A program made the position numbers and the translations under genes. A stretch of 64,000 bases of DNA, taken from assembly GCF_001280015.1 (NCBI RefSeq), contig NZ_LGDV01000226.1, positions 248,001 to 312,000 of the forward strand, given 5' to 3'. The notes beneath the pieces were generated by a model. That model saw nothing but the letters and a program-made list of their open reading frames with translations. It did not search any database and was not told the DNA's origin. Within the stretch, counting starts at the first letter, position 1, and each line of letters opens with the position of its first letter. The DNA comes from Streptomyces sp. MMG1121. Its GTDB lineage: Bacteria > Actinomycetota > Actinomycetes > Streptomycetales > Streptomycetaceae. This document shows, piece after piece, positions 28,797 through 37,541 of this stretch.

Positions 28797-29080
28797 AGAG
28801 CGGCACCAGTGCACGTCTGCTGCCCTGGGCGGGCTCGGAGGGCAAGCCCTGTTACCTCGTGACCGACGGCACCGGCCATCTCTCCAAGGTGGCCGACACC
28901 GTCGAGAGCGTGCAGCTCGGGATGGCGGCCGACCTGCTCGACCACGCCGCCGAGATGCTGGCCGACCACCGGTCGACGTCTGCCCAGCTCCGGTTCCTGC
29001 TCGCTCGGATGCGCGAGGCGTTGGCCGACGTGCACCGGATTGCCGAAAGCCGCGGTGCCCGCCTCGCGGATCGGACGTGA
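28793..29080 (+). CDS. conserved small protein linked to XRE/DUF397 locus
   Basis: A 95-residue protein starting with GTG at 28793, preceded by GGAGG about 7 bases upstream. It overlaps the stop of the preceding small gene. The N-terminal part (RLLPWAGSEGKPCYLVTDGTGHLSKVADTVES) looks like a compact beta unit. The remainder (MAADLLDHAAEMLADHRSTSAQLRFLLARMREALADVHRIAESR) is strongly helical and amphipathic. Proteins of this shape are frequent next to Scr1-like/DUF397 pairs. Function unknown; the helical half suggests a protein-protein contact, perhaps with the neighbouring regulator. Confidence 0.78.
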   Translation: MKSGTSARLLPWAGSEGKPCYLVTDGTGHLSKVADTVESVQLGMAADLLDHAAEMLADHRSTSAQLRFLLARMREALADVHRIAESRGARLADRT

Positions 29081-29092
29081 AGCCCTCCGGCA

Positions 29093-29464
29093 TCAGCCCA
29101 GGAGGCTCGGAAAGGCCTCTTTGAACTGCGCCAGCTGGGCCTCGTACCCGGCGATGAAATCCGGGCGGCGGTCCTTGCCGAGCGTGCCCGTGGGGGCGAG
29201 TGGCCCCTGCTCCAGGAGACCGGGCAGCGAGTGGAACACCGCCGCTGCCGCCTTCCAGCGCGCGTCGCCCTGCTTGCGTGCCTTCAGCAGGGCGTCGTAC
29301 GGATCCGACTTCAGGGCGTCGATCCGCTGCGCTGCGGTGGCCTTTCCCGCGAAGGCGTCCGCGCCGGGCAGGGACTTGCCCGGATCCGCGAGGGAGCGGA
29401 GTACCGCCAGTGCCGCGAACAGCCGTCCCCATCGCCTGACCTGACTTTCCGTCCCCTGTGCCAT
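29093..29464 (-). CDS. hypothetical protein
   Basis: A 123-residue soluble, mostly helical protein (MAQGTESQVRRWGRLFAALAVLRSLADPG ... DFIAGYEAQLAQFKEAFPSLLG). No signal peptide, membrane segment or family motif was recognised. It lies tail to tail with the small gene before it, 12 bp apart, and diverges from the beta-lactamase-like gene across 167 bp. Codon use is that of a real gene (G/C in third positions). The ATG has no strong ribosome site. Function cannot be assigned. Confidence 0.65.
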   Translation of the reverse strand: MAQGTESQVRRWGRLFAALAVLRSLADPGKSLPGADAFAGKATAAQRIDALKSDPYDALLKARKQGDARWKAAAAVFHSLPGLLEQGPLAPTGTLGKDRRPDFIAGYEAQLAQFKEAFPSLLG

Positions 29465-29631
29465 GGGTCAATTCTTGCCACGCGCCTGCCCTCTTGAATC
29501 GTCGGCGACTCCCGCCCCTGCGAACGCGTGTGCAACTATCGGGCGCCCCCGCGTGTCCTTCCTCGCAGCGCACGGGTGCGCTCAACGGCGTTCAGGGGGA
29601 CGCCCGTACGACGTTCAAGGGGGAACCTTTC

Positions 29632-30564
29632 ATGACTTACCGGATATCCGGCCGGGCCGGCGCGCTCGGCGCCGCCCTCGGCGCCGCGCTGCTCATACCG
29701 GCCGTCACCACCGTCGCCACCGCCACCCCGGCAGCCGCTGCCGCGCCGGCCGTCAGTTGTACGTCCGCCAAGGCGGGCCTCGCGGCCAAGCTGCAGAAGG
29801 ACATCACCGCCGCCCTGGCCGGCCGCAAGGGCACCGTCGCCGTCGGCCTGTACGACCGCAGCACCAGCACCACCTGCACGCTGCGCGCCACCAGCGCCTA
29901 CGACTCGGCCAGCACCGTGAAGGTCACCGTGCTTGCGACGCTGCTGTGGGACGCCAAGAAGCACAACCGGTATCTGACGAGCACCGAGCAGAAGCTCACC
30001 ACGGCCATGATCACCCAGTCCGACAACGACGCGACCAGCAAGCTCTGGAAGCAGCTCGGCATGACGAAGATCAAGGGCTTCCTGTCCGCCGCCGGGATGA
30101 CGAAGACCGTGCCGGGCACGGGCGGCTACTGGGGTCTGACCCAGGAGAACGTCACCGACGAGCAGAAGCTGCTCAAGCTGGTCACCGCCAAGAACAGCGT
30201 GCTGAGCGACAACTCCCGCGCCTACATCCTGAAGCTGATGGGGCAGGTCATCCCGTCGCAGCGCTGGGGCACCCCGGCCGGCGCCCCGTCGGGGGTCTCC
30301 GTGCACGTCAAGAACGGCTGGCTGCAGCGCTCGACGCACGGCTGGCGTGTGCACAGCCTCGGCACCTTCAACGGCGCCGGCCACGACTACATGATGTCGG
30401 TGCTGACCCAGGACAACAGCACCATGGACTACGGCGTCACCACCATCCAGAACGTCGCCAAGGCCATCCACAAGGACCTCGTGCCGACCAAGGCCGGTGC
30501 CAAGGTCTACACCCCGACGAACAGGCCGAGCGAGGCGTTCGTCGCGGTGCCCCCGCGGGGCTGA
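29632..30564 (+). CDS. secreted serine hydrolase of the class A beta-lactamase fold
   Basis: A 310-residue secreted protein. The signal peptide runs to about residue 40 (hydrophobic core, ending in an Ala-rich AAAAAPA). The catalytic motifs of the penicilloyl-serine fold are S94-T-V-K97, S130-D-N132 and K227-N-G229. However, no E-x-x-L-N omega-loop motif (the deacylating Glu166 of class A enzymes) is visible; the corresponding part reads YWGLTQENVTDEQ. It may therefore be a slow or non-lactam hydrolase rather than a resistance enzyme. The ATG follows a GGGGGA tract by 8 bases. Monocistronic, with no regulator next to it. Confidence 0.85.
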   Translation: MTYRISGRAGALGAALGAALLIPAVTTVATATPAAAAAPAVSCTSAKAGLAAKLQKDITAALAGRKGTVAVGLYDRSTSTTCTLRATSAYDSASTVKVTVLATLLWDAKKHNRYLTSTEQKLTTAMITQSDNDATSKLWKQLGMTKIKGFLSAAGMTKTVPGTGGYWGLTQENVTDEQKLLKLVTAKNSVLSDNSRAYILKLMGQVIPSQRWGTPAGAPSGVSVHVKNGWLQRSTHGWRVHSLGTFNGAGHDYMMSVLTQDNSTMDYGVTTIQNVAKAIHKDLVPTKAGAKVYTPTNRPSEAFVAVPPRG

Positions 30565-30599
30565 CGCTTCAAGAGGCGGTTCAAGAGCCGGTTCATGAG
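30564..30599 (+). repeat. three 12-bp tandem repeats
   Basis: Directly at the stop codon of the beta-lactamase-like gene lie three 12-base units: ACGCTTCAAGAG, GCGGTTCAAGAG and CCGGTTCATGAG. Each differs from the next by two or three bases. They are intergenic, only about 40 bp before the next gene. Confidence 0.7.
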
Positions 30600-30641
30600 G
30601 CGGTCTCCCGCAGGACACCCGCCCGTCCTACGGTGACGGCC

Positions 30642-31670
30642 ATGCGCCTGAGAACCGTACTCGCCACCCTCACCGCCTGCCTGGCGGCGGCCACCTGTCT
30701 GACCGCCGCCGGGCCCGCCGGCGCCGACTCCGCGAGCGGCCACGCCTGTTCGCCGGCCGTCTCCCTCGACCGCTTCTCCGACGCGCTCGACAAGACGACG
30801 TACGACGGCACGTTCGTCGGCAACTTCTCCGCCCTCGCCGTGGACCGGGACGGTTCGATCGCGGCCCTGGAGGACCGCTCCTCCCTGTTCGACCTGGACG
30901 CGAGGACCCTGCGGCCGGAGCGGGCCGTCCGCCTCGCCGACGAGAAGGGCGCCGACCTCGACTCCGAGGGCCTGGCCATCGACCGGGACGGCACCCGGCT
31001 GATCACCTCCGAGACCGAGCCGTCCGTCCGCCGCTACTCCGCCGACGGCAGGATCCTCGACCGCCTCCCCGTCCCGTCCTCCCTCCTGGTCGCCCCGGCC
31101 GGCCGCGCCACGGGCAACCAGACCTTCGAGGGCCTGACCCTGCTGCCCGGCGGACACACGCTGCTCGCGTCCATGGAGGAGCCGATCGCCGGCGACGCCA
31201 GGGACATCGTCCGCTTCCAGACCTGGACCCGGACCCGGGGCGGCCACTTCCGGCTCGCCGCCCAGTACGCCTACCGCATCGACGCCGGCCTCGGCGTCCC
31301 CGAGGTCCAGGCCACCTCCGACGGCCGCCTCCTCGTCCTGGAGCGCGGCTTCACCGCCGGCGTCGGCAACACCGTCCGCCTCTACCTGGCCGACCCCCGC
31401 CACGCGACCGACACCAGCGGCATCGAGAACCTGACCGGGCAGCCGGGTGTCCGTCCGATCAGGAAGACCCTGCTCACCGACATCGCCACCTGCCCGTCCC
31501 TGGGCGCCACCGCCAAGCAGCCCCAGCCGAACCCGCTGCTGGACAACATCGAAGGCATGACGATCACCGGGCGTGACCACACCGGCCGCCTGAAGGTCCT
31601 GCTGGTGAGCGACGACAACCAAAATCCGGTGCAGACGACCCGGTTCTATTACTTGCGGGTACGCGTCTGA
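30642..31670 (+). CDS. secreted esterase-like phytase-family protein
   Basis: A 342-residue secreted protein with a signal peptide (MRLRTVLATLTACLAAATCLTAAGPAGADS) and a beta-propeller-like body of the 'esterase-like activity of phytase' family. Recognisable stretches are FVGNFSALAVDRDGSIAALEDRS, KGADLDSEGLAIDRDGTRLITSETEPSVRRY, NQTFEGLTLLPGGHTLLASMEEP and DNIEGMTITGRD. The repeated acidic E-G-L/M pattern is what the family uses for metal binding. It lies 77 bp downstream of the beta-lactamase-like gene and may be separately transcribed. Substrate (phosphate ester or other) is not known. Confidence 0.87.
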   Translation: MRLRTVLATLTACLAAATCLTAAGPAGADSASGHACSPAVSLDRFSDALDKTTYDGTFVGNFSALAVDRDGSIAALEDRSSLFDLDARTLRPERAVRLADEKGADLDSEGLAIDRDGTRLITSETEPSVRRYSADGRILDRLPVPSSLLVAPAGRATGNQTFEGLTLLPGGHTLLASMEEPIAGDARDIVRFQTWTRTRGGHFRLAAQYAYRIDAGLGVPEVQATSDGRLLVLERGFTAGVGNTVRLYLADPRHATDTSGIENLTGQPGVRPIRKTLLTDIATCPSLGATAKQPQPNPLLDNIEGMTITGRDHTGRLKVLLVSDDNQNPVQTTRFYYLRVRV

Positions 31671-31762
31671 CCTTCCCCCTTCGGTTTGTTGCGGAGGGAT
31701 GAAATCCGCTCACGTGTGCGTTGGTGCCTTCCGGTAGAGCAGGTCAACAGGGAGGCACCGGC

Positions 31763-34700
31763 GTGGCAGCGCAACGGGGATGGGCACGACGTCTGGCGGC
31801 GTACGCCTGGCGGTATCCGAAGGACGTGGTCCTGGCCCTCGGCTCGTCCCTCGCCGGCATGGCCGTCATGGCCGTCGTCCCGCTGATCACCAAGGTGATC
31901 ATCGACGACGTGATCGGGAACCACACCCGCTCCATGGCCCCCTGGGCCGGCGCCCTGATCGGCGCGGCCCTCCTCGTCTACGTCTCCACCTACATCCGCC
32001 GCTACTACGGCGGCCGCCTCGCCCTCGACGTCCAGCACGACCTGCGGACGGAGATGTACGGCACCCTCACCCGGCTCGACGGGCGGCGCCAGGACGAGCT
32101 GTCCACCGGACAGGTGGTCGGCCGGGCCACCAGCGACCTCCAGCTGATCCAGGGCCTGCTCTTCATGCTCCCGATGACCATCGGGAACGTCCTGCTCTTC
32201 GTGATGTCCCTGGTGATCATGGCGTGGCTGTCGCTGCCGCTGACCCTGGTCGCCCTCGCCGTCGCCCCCGCGCTCGGCTGGATAGCCAAGCGCAGCCGCG
32301 GCAGGCTGCACCCCGCCACCTGGTACGCCCAGGCCCAGGCCGCCGCCGTCGCGGGCGTGGTCGACGGCGCCGTCAGCGGGGTACGCGTGGTGAAGGGCTT
32401 CGGGCAGGAGGACCAGGAGACCGGGAAGCTGCGGGAGGTCGGCCGCAAGCTCTTCGCCGGGCGGCTGCGCACCATACGGCTGAACAGCAGGTACACCCCC
32501 GCCCTCCAGGCCGTACCGGCACTCGGCCAGGTCGCCATGCTGGCCCTCGGCGGCTGGCTGGCCGTACGCGGGCACATCACCCTCGGCACCTTCGTCGCCT
32601 TCTCCTCCTACCTCGCCCAGCTCGTCGGCCCGGTCCGGATGCTCGCGATGGTCCTCACGGTCGGCCAGCAGGCCCGCGCCGGCACCGAGCGGGTCCTGGA
32701 GCTGATCGACACCGAGCCGACCATGAAGGACGGCACCAAGACCCTGCCGGCCGACGCGCCCGCGGCCGTCGAGTTCGACGACGTGTCCTTCGGGTACGCA
32801 CACGAGCGTCCGGTCCTGGAAGGGCTCAGCTTCGAGATACGCCCCGGCGAGACCCTCGCCGTCGTCGGCTCCTCGGGCTCCGGCAAGTCCACCGTCTCCC
32901 TGCTCCTGCCGCGTTTCTACGACGTCACCCACGGCGCCGTCCTGATCGGCGGCCACGACGTCCGCGAGCTGACCCTGGACTCGCTGCGGTCCGCGATCGG
33001 GCTGGTCCCCGAGGACTCGTTCCTCTTCTCCGACACCGTCCGCGCCAACATCGCCTACGGCCGCCCGGACGCCACCCAGGAGGAGATCGAGGCCGCCGCC
33101 CGCGCCGCCCAGGCGGACCGTTTCATCGCCGAGCTGCCCGAGGGCTACGACACCACGGTCGGCGAGCAGGGCCTGACCCTCTCCGGCGGCCAGCGCCAGC
33201 GCGTCGCACTCGCCCGCGCCCTGCTCACCGACCCGCGACTGCTCGTCCTGGACGACGCGACCTCGGCTGTGGACGCCCGCGTCGAGCACGAGATCCACGA
33301 GGCGCTCAAGCACGTCATGGAGGGCCGCACGACCCTCCTCATCGCCCACCGCCGCTCCACCCTCAACCTCGCCGACCGCATCGCCGTCCTGGACGGCGGC
33401 CGGCTCGCCGCCCTCGGTACCCACGAGGAACTCCAGGAGCGCAGCCCCCTGTACCGTCGGCTGCTCACCGACCCCGACGAGCTGGGCGGCGTCTCCCCGG
33501 GCCACGCCGAGCCCGCCGTCCTGGCTGAGGACACGACCCTGCGCGAGGAGCTGGACGCCGAGTTCGACGCCGAGCGGGGGGTGACCCCCCGGCTGTGGAC
33601 CGGCGACCGCGAGCCGAAGGATCCGGCGCTCAGCGGCACCCCCGCCACCCCCGAGCTGCTCGCCCAGGTCGAGGCGCTGCCCCCGGCCACCGACACCCCG
33701 GACGTCGACGAGGCCGGAGCGGTCCGCCGCGAGGACTCCTACGGGCTGCGCCGCCTGCTGCGCGGCTTCGGCGCGCCGCTCCTGGTCAGCCTGGGCCTGG
33801 TCGCCGTGGACGCGGGCGCGGGCCTGCTGCTGCCGGTGCTGATCCGGCACGGCATCGACCAGGGCGTCACGAAGATGGCCCTCGGCGCGGTCTGGGCGGC
33901 CTCGCTGCTCGGTCTGCTGACCGTCCTCGTCCAGTGGGCCGCGCAGATCGGCGAGACCCGGATGACCGGCCGCACCGGCGAGCGGGTCCTGTACACGCTG
34001 CGGCTGAAGATCTTCGCCCAGCTCCAGCGGCTCGGCCTCGACTACTACGAGCGCGAGCTGACCGGCCGGATCATGACGAGGATGACGACGGACGTCGACG
34101 CCCTCTCCACCTTCCTCCAGACCGGGCTGGTCACGGCGTTCGTCTCGGTCGTCACCTTCTTCGGCATCATGGTCGTGCTACTCGTGATCGACGTCCAGCT
34201 CGCGCTCGTCGTCTTCGCGACCCTGCCGCCGCTGATCGTCGCGACGGTCTTCTTCCGCCGGGCGAGCGTGAAGGCGTACGAACTCGCCCGCGAGCGCGTG
34301 TCGGTGGTCAACGCCGACCTCCAGGAGTCGGTCGCCGGGCTGCGGATCGTGCAGGCCTTCCGGCGCGAGCGGGACGGCGGGGCGCGGTTCGCCGGGCGCA
34401 GCGACGACTACCGCCGCGCCCGTATCCGCGGGCAGTGGCTGATATCGATCTACTTCCCCTTCGTCCAGCTGCTGTCCTCGGTCGCCTCGGCGTCCGTGCT
34501 GATCGCGGGCGCGCACCGGGTGGAGGCGGCCACGCTGACGACCGGCGCCCTGGTCGCCTATCTCCTCTACATCGACCTGTTCTTCGCACCCGTCCAGCAG
34601 TTGTCCCAGGTCTTCGACGGCTACCAGCAGGCCACGGTCTCCCTGGGCCGGATCCAGGAGCTGCTGCGCGAACCGACGTCCACGAAGCCGGCGGACGAAC

Positions 34701-35491
34701 CCCTGGAGGTGCTCTCCCTGCGCGGTGACATCGCGTTCGAGGACGTGCACTTCGCCTACGGTGCCTCCGACGGCGACGAGGAGGCGCTGACCGGCATCGA
34801 CCTGACGATCCCCGCCGGTCAGACGGTGGCCTTCGTCGGCGAGACCGGCGCGGGCAAGTCCACCCTGGTCAAGCTGGTCGCGCGCTTCTACGACCCCACC
34901 GGCGGCCGGGTCACCGCCGACGGCACGGACCTGCGCACCCTCGACATGACCTCGTACCGGCACCGGCTCGGCGTGGTCCCGCAGGAGGCGTACCTCTTCG
35001 CGGGCACGCTCCGCGACGCCATCGCCTACGGCCGCCCCGACGCGACCGATGCCGAGGTGGAGGCGGCGGCACGGGCGGTCGGCGCGCACGAGATGATCGC
35101 CGGTCTGGAGGGCGGCTACCTGCACGAGGTCGCCGAACGCGGCCGCAATCTGTCGGCCGGCCAGCGCCAGTTGGTCGCGCTCGCCCGGGCCGAGCTGGTC
35201 GACCCCGACATACTGCTCCTCGACGAGGCCACGGCCGCCCTGGACCTGGCCACGGAGGCCCAGGTCAACCAGGCCACCGACCGGCTGGCGGGCCGTCGTA
35301 CGACGCTGGTGGTCGCCCACCGGCTGACCACCGCGGCCCGCGCCGACCGGGTGGTGGTGATGGACCGCGGCCGGGTCGTCGAGGACGGCACCCACGACGA
35401 ACTCCTCGCCCGTGGCGGCCGGTACGCCGTGCTGTGGCGCACCTTCGTCGGCGGGGCCGAGCCGGAGGAGCCGGTCGGCGCCGCCCGCTGA
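31763..35491 (+). CDS. single-chain ABC exporter with one degenerate ATP site
   Basis: A 1242-residue protein made of two complete exporter halves (membrane domain of six helices plus nucleotide-binding domain, twice). NBD1 has Walker A GSSGSGKST (about residues 369-377), LSGGQ (473-477) and LLVLDDATSAVD. NBD2 has GETGAGKST (about 1025), LSAGQ (1130-1134) and LLLDEATAALD. The catalytic Glu after Walker B is Asp in NBD1, and the signature of NBD2 is altered. Together they would form one degenerate site, the arrangement known from heterodimeric exporters such as TM287/288 and BmrCD. The GTG at 31763 was chosen for its GGGAGG site. Likely exports drugs, lipids or a small metabolite; no substrate clue nearby. 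Confidence 0.93.
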   Translation: MAAQRGWARRLAAYAWRYPKDVVLALGSSLAGMAVMAVVPLITKVIIDDVIGNHTRSMAPWAGALIGAALLVYVSTYIRRYYGGRLALDVQHDLRTEMYGTLTRLDGRRQDELSTGQVVGRATSDLQLIQGLLFMLPMTIGNVLLFVMSLVIMAWLSLPLTLVALAVAPALGWIAKRSRGRLHPATWYAQAQAAAVAGVVDGAVSGVRVVKGFGQEDQETGKLREVGRKLFAGRLRTIRLNSRYTPALQAVPALGQVAMLALGGWLAVRGHITLGTFVAFSSYLAQLVGPVRMLAMVLTVGQQARAGTERVLELIDTEPTMKDGTKTLPADAPAAVEFDDVSFGYAHERPVLEGLSFEIRPGETLAVVGSSGSGKSTVSLLLPRFYDVTHGAVLIGGHDVRELTLDSLRSAIGLVPEDSFLFSDTVRANIAYGRPDATQEEIEAAARAAQADRFIAELPEGYDTTVGEQGLTLSGGQRQRVALARALLTDPRLLVLDDATSAVDARVEHEIHEALKHVMEGRTTLLIAHRRSTLNLADRIAVLDGGRLAALGTHEELQERSPLYRRLLTDPDELGGVSPGHAEPAVLAEDTTLREELDAEFDAERGVTPRLWTGDREPKDPALSGTPATPELLAQVEALPPATDTPDVDEAGAVRREDSYGLRRLLRGFGAPLLVSLGLVAVDAGAGLLLPVLIRHGIDQGVTKMALGAVWAASLLGLLTVLVQWAAQIGETRMTGRTGERVLYTLRLKIFAQLQRLGLDYYERELTGRIMTRMTTDVDALSTFLQTGLVTAFVSVVTFFGIMVVLLVIDVQLALVVFATLPPLIVATVFFRRASVKAYELARERVSVVNADLQESVAGLRIVQAFRRERDGGARFAGRSDDYRRARIRGQWLISIYFPFVQLLSSVASASVLIAGAHRVEAATLTTGALVAYLLYIDLFFAPVQQLSQVFDGYQQATVSLGRIQELLREPTSTKPADEPLEVLSLRGDIAFEDVHFAYGASDGDEEALTGIDLTIPAGQTVAFVGETGAGKSTLVKLVARFYDPTGGRVTADGTDLRTLDMTSYRHRLGVVPQEAYLFAGTLRDAIAYGRPDATDAEVEAAARAVGAHEMIAGLEGGYLHEVAERGRNLSAGQRQLVALARAELVDPDILLLDEATAALDLATEAQVNQATDRLAGRRTTLVVAHRLTTAARADRVVVMDRGRVVEDGTHDELLARGGRYAVLWRTFVGGAEPEEPVGAAR

Positions 35492-35616
35492 GGCGCGCCG
35501 ACGGCCGGGGAAGGCGACGCGTTCCGCTGACGGTCGTGCAACCATCCGACACATCAGTGCGTCCGTACATCAGTACGGTCATCGGGCAACCCACCGCGGT
35601 ACGGGGAGGAACAACT

Positions 35617-36009
35617 GTGGACAGTGGGGGGATACGCCGGCGTCTGGCGCTCGGGGCGGCGGTGCTGGCCGCGGCCGGGTCGCTCGGCCTCATGGCGTCC
35701 GGCACCGCCCAGGCGGACACGGCGAACGCCTGCGCGGGGCGCGAGGTGCGGACCCTGTCGTTCAGCACCGGCGTGACAAGCGTCTACAAGCAGGACGGCT
35801 ACATCTGCGCCGTGACCGTGCCCAGACGCCCCGGCGTCACCCAGACCATGTCCGTCAGCGTCCAGGCCCGCGGCAACCGCGCGGTGGTCGACAAGGGCGG
35901 CTACCGGTACCACGCGGGCCCCGTCACCGTCCACGCCGGCCACCGCTGCGTGTGGATCAGGGGCTCGGTCGGCCGGGACTCGGTCAGCTCGGGCTGGATC
36001 CTGTGCTGA
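35617..36009 (+). CDS. small secreted hypothetical protein
   Basis: A 130-residue secreted protein. The GTG at 35617 follows GGGGAGGA by about 6 bases. The signal peptide (IRRRLALGAAVLAAAGSLGLMASGTAQAD) ends with an A-x-A-type cleavage site. The mature domain of about 95 residues has four cysteines (ACAGR, ICAV, RCVW and the terminal LC), probably forming two disulfides in a beta-rich fold. Similar small Cys-containing secreted proteins are common in Streptomyces, but I know no function. It stands alone and is followed by a hairpin. Confidence 0.8.
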   Translation: MDSGGIRRRLALGAAVLAAAGSLGLMASGTAQADTANACAGREVRTLSFSTGVTSVYKQDGYICAVTVPRRPGVTQTMSVSVQARGNRAVVDKGGYRYHAGPVTVHAGHRCVWIRGSVGRDSVSSGWILC

Positions 36010-36053
36010 GCGTGGCCTGAGAACGACCCCGGCAGACGGCACAACTCCCTCTG

Positions 36054-36089
36054 GTGCGCCGGAAGTTGCTTCGGTAGCTTCCGGCGCAC
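36054..36089 (+). terminator. hairpin between secreted-protein gene and S28 peptidase gene
   Basis: A 12-bp stem (36054-36065 with 36078-36089, GTGCGCCGGAAG and its complement) with a short inner GCT/AGC helix around a TCGG loop. It lies 45 bp after the stop of the secreted protein and 36 bp before the next start, so it could end the first transcript or affect the second. Confidence 0.55.
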
Positions 36090-36125
36090 ATGTGTCTCAC
36101 AACAGTCACACAGGGGAGAGTGCGC

Positions 36126-37538
36126 ATGCGCAAGGCGCTCAGATGGCTGCTGGCGCTCACCGTGTTCATAGGCACGCTGAGCACAGCGGGCGCGGCCACC
36201 GCCGCCCAGGCCGGGCCGGCCGACATCAAGGACCGGCTGCTCGCCGTACCGGGCATGAAACTGATCGAGGAGAAGCCGTACCCCGGCTACCGCTACTTCG
36301 TCCTCGACTACACCCAGCCGGTCGACCACCGCCACCCGGACCGGGGCACCTTCCAGCAGCGGATCACCGTGCTGCACAAGGACACCAGCCGGCCGACCGT
36401 CTTCTACACCAGCGGCTACAACGTCTCCACGACCCCGTCCCGCAGCGAGCCCACCCGGATCGCGGACGGCAACCAGGTCTCCCTGGAGTACCGCTTCTTC
36501 ACCCCGTCCCGCCCCGACCCGGCCGACTGGTCCAAGCTCGACATCTGGCAGGCGGCGAGCGACCAGCACCGGGTGTACGAGGCCCTGAAGCCGATCTACG
36601 GCGGCCACTGGCTCGCCACCGGCGGCTCCAAGGGCGGTATGACCGCGACGTACTACGAGCGTTTCTACCCGCGCGACATGGACGGCGTGGTGGCCTACGT
36701 CGCCCCCAACGACGTCGTCAACGACGAGGACTCCGCCTACGACCGCTTCTTCGCCGGCGTCGGCACCAAGGAGTGCCGCGACCGGCTGGACGCCGTCCAG
36801 CGACAGGCGCTGGTGCGCCGCGCGCCGCTGGAGAAGCGGTACGCGCAGTACGCCGCCGACAAGGGCTACACCTTCGACACCATCGGCGGCCTGGACAAGG
36901 CGTACGAGGCGGTCGTCCTCGACTACGTGTGGGGCTTTTGGCAGTACAGCCTGCTGAAGGACTGCGCCGGCGTCCCGGCGGACGCGGCCACGGCGAGCGA
37001 CGACGCGATCTGGTCGTCGGTCGACACCATCTCCGGCTTCTCCGCCTACACCGACCAGGGGCTCGCCCAGTTCACGCCGTACTACTACCAGGCGGGCACC
37101 CAGCTCGGCGCGCCGACCATCCACTTCCCGTACATCGAGCGGAAGTTGATCCGCTACGGCTACCAGCCGCCGCGCAACTTCGTGCCGCGCTCCATCCCGA
37201 TGCGCTTCCAGCCGCACGCGATGCGGGACGTGGACACCTGGGTACGACACCACGCCACCCACATGCTCTTCGTCTACGGCCAGAACGACCCCTGGGGCTC
37301 GGAGCGCTTCCGGCTCGGCGCGGGCGCCCGTGACTCCTACGTCTTCACCGCGCCCGGCATGAACCACGGCGCGAACGTGGCGGGCCTGGTCCCGGACCAG
37401 CAGGCGCTGGCCACGGCACGCATCCTCCAGTGGGCCGGGGTCTCCTCGGCCGAGGTGGCCCGGGCGAAGCCCTTGGCCCACTCCGACGCGACACTGGATG
37501 CCCGGGATCTCGACCGCGAGCCTGCGCTGCGGCCGTAG
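36126..37538 (+). CDS. secreted S28-type aminopeptidase (tripeptidyl aminopeptidase-like)
   Basis: A 470-residue secreted serine peptidase. A signal peptide occupies about the first 27 residues (WLLALTVFIGTLSTAGAATAAQA). The hydrolase core shows TVFYTSGYNVST, the nucleophile in ATGGSKGGM (Ser about 168) and a long helical cap. The acid is in YGQNDPWG and the histidine in PGMNHGANV. These match the S28-like family that includes Streptomyces tripeptidyl aminopeptidases, which remove tripeptides from secreted proteins. The ATG at 36126 is preferred over a GTG two codons earlier because GGGGAG is then spaced 7 bases. It converges with the next gene 3 bp apart. Confidence 0.9.
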   Translation: MRKALRWLLALTVFIGTLSTAGAATAAQAGPADIKDRLLAVPGMKLIEEKPYPGYRYFVLDYTQPVDHRHPDRGTFQQRITVLHKDTSRPTVFYTSGYNVSTTPSRSEPTRIADGNQVSLEYRFFTPSRPDPADWSKLDIWQAASDQHRVYEALKPIYGGHWLATGGSKGGMTATYYERFYPRDMDGVVAYVAPNDVVNDEDSAYDRFFAGVGTKECRDRLDAVQRQALVRRAPLEKRYAQYAADKGYTFDTIGGLDKAYEAVVLDYVWGFWQYSLLKDCAGVPADAATASDDAIWSSVDTISGFSAYTDQGLAQFTPYYYQAGTQLGAPTIHFPYIERKLIRYGYQPPRNFVPRSIPMRFQPHAMRDVDTWVRHHATHMLFVYGQNDPWGSERFRLGAGARDSYVFTAPGMNHGANVAGLVPDQQALATARILQWAGVSSAEVARAKPLAHSDATLDARDLDREPALRP

Positions 37539-37541
37539 GGG

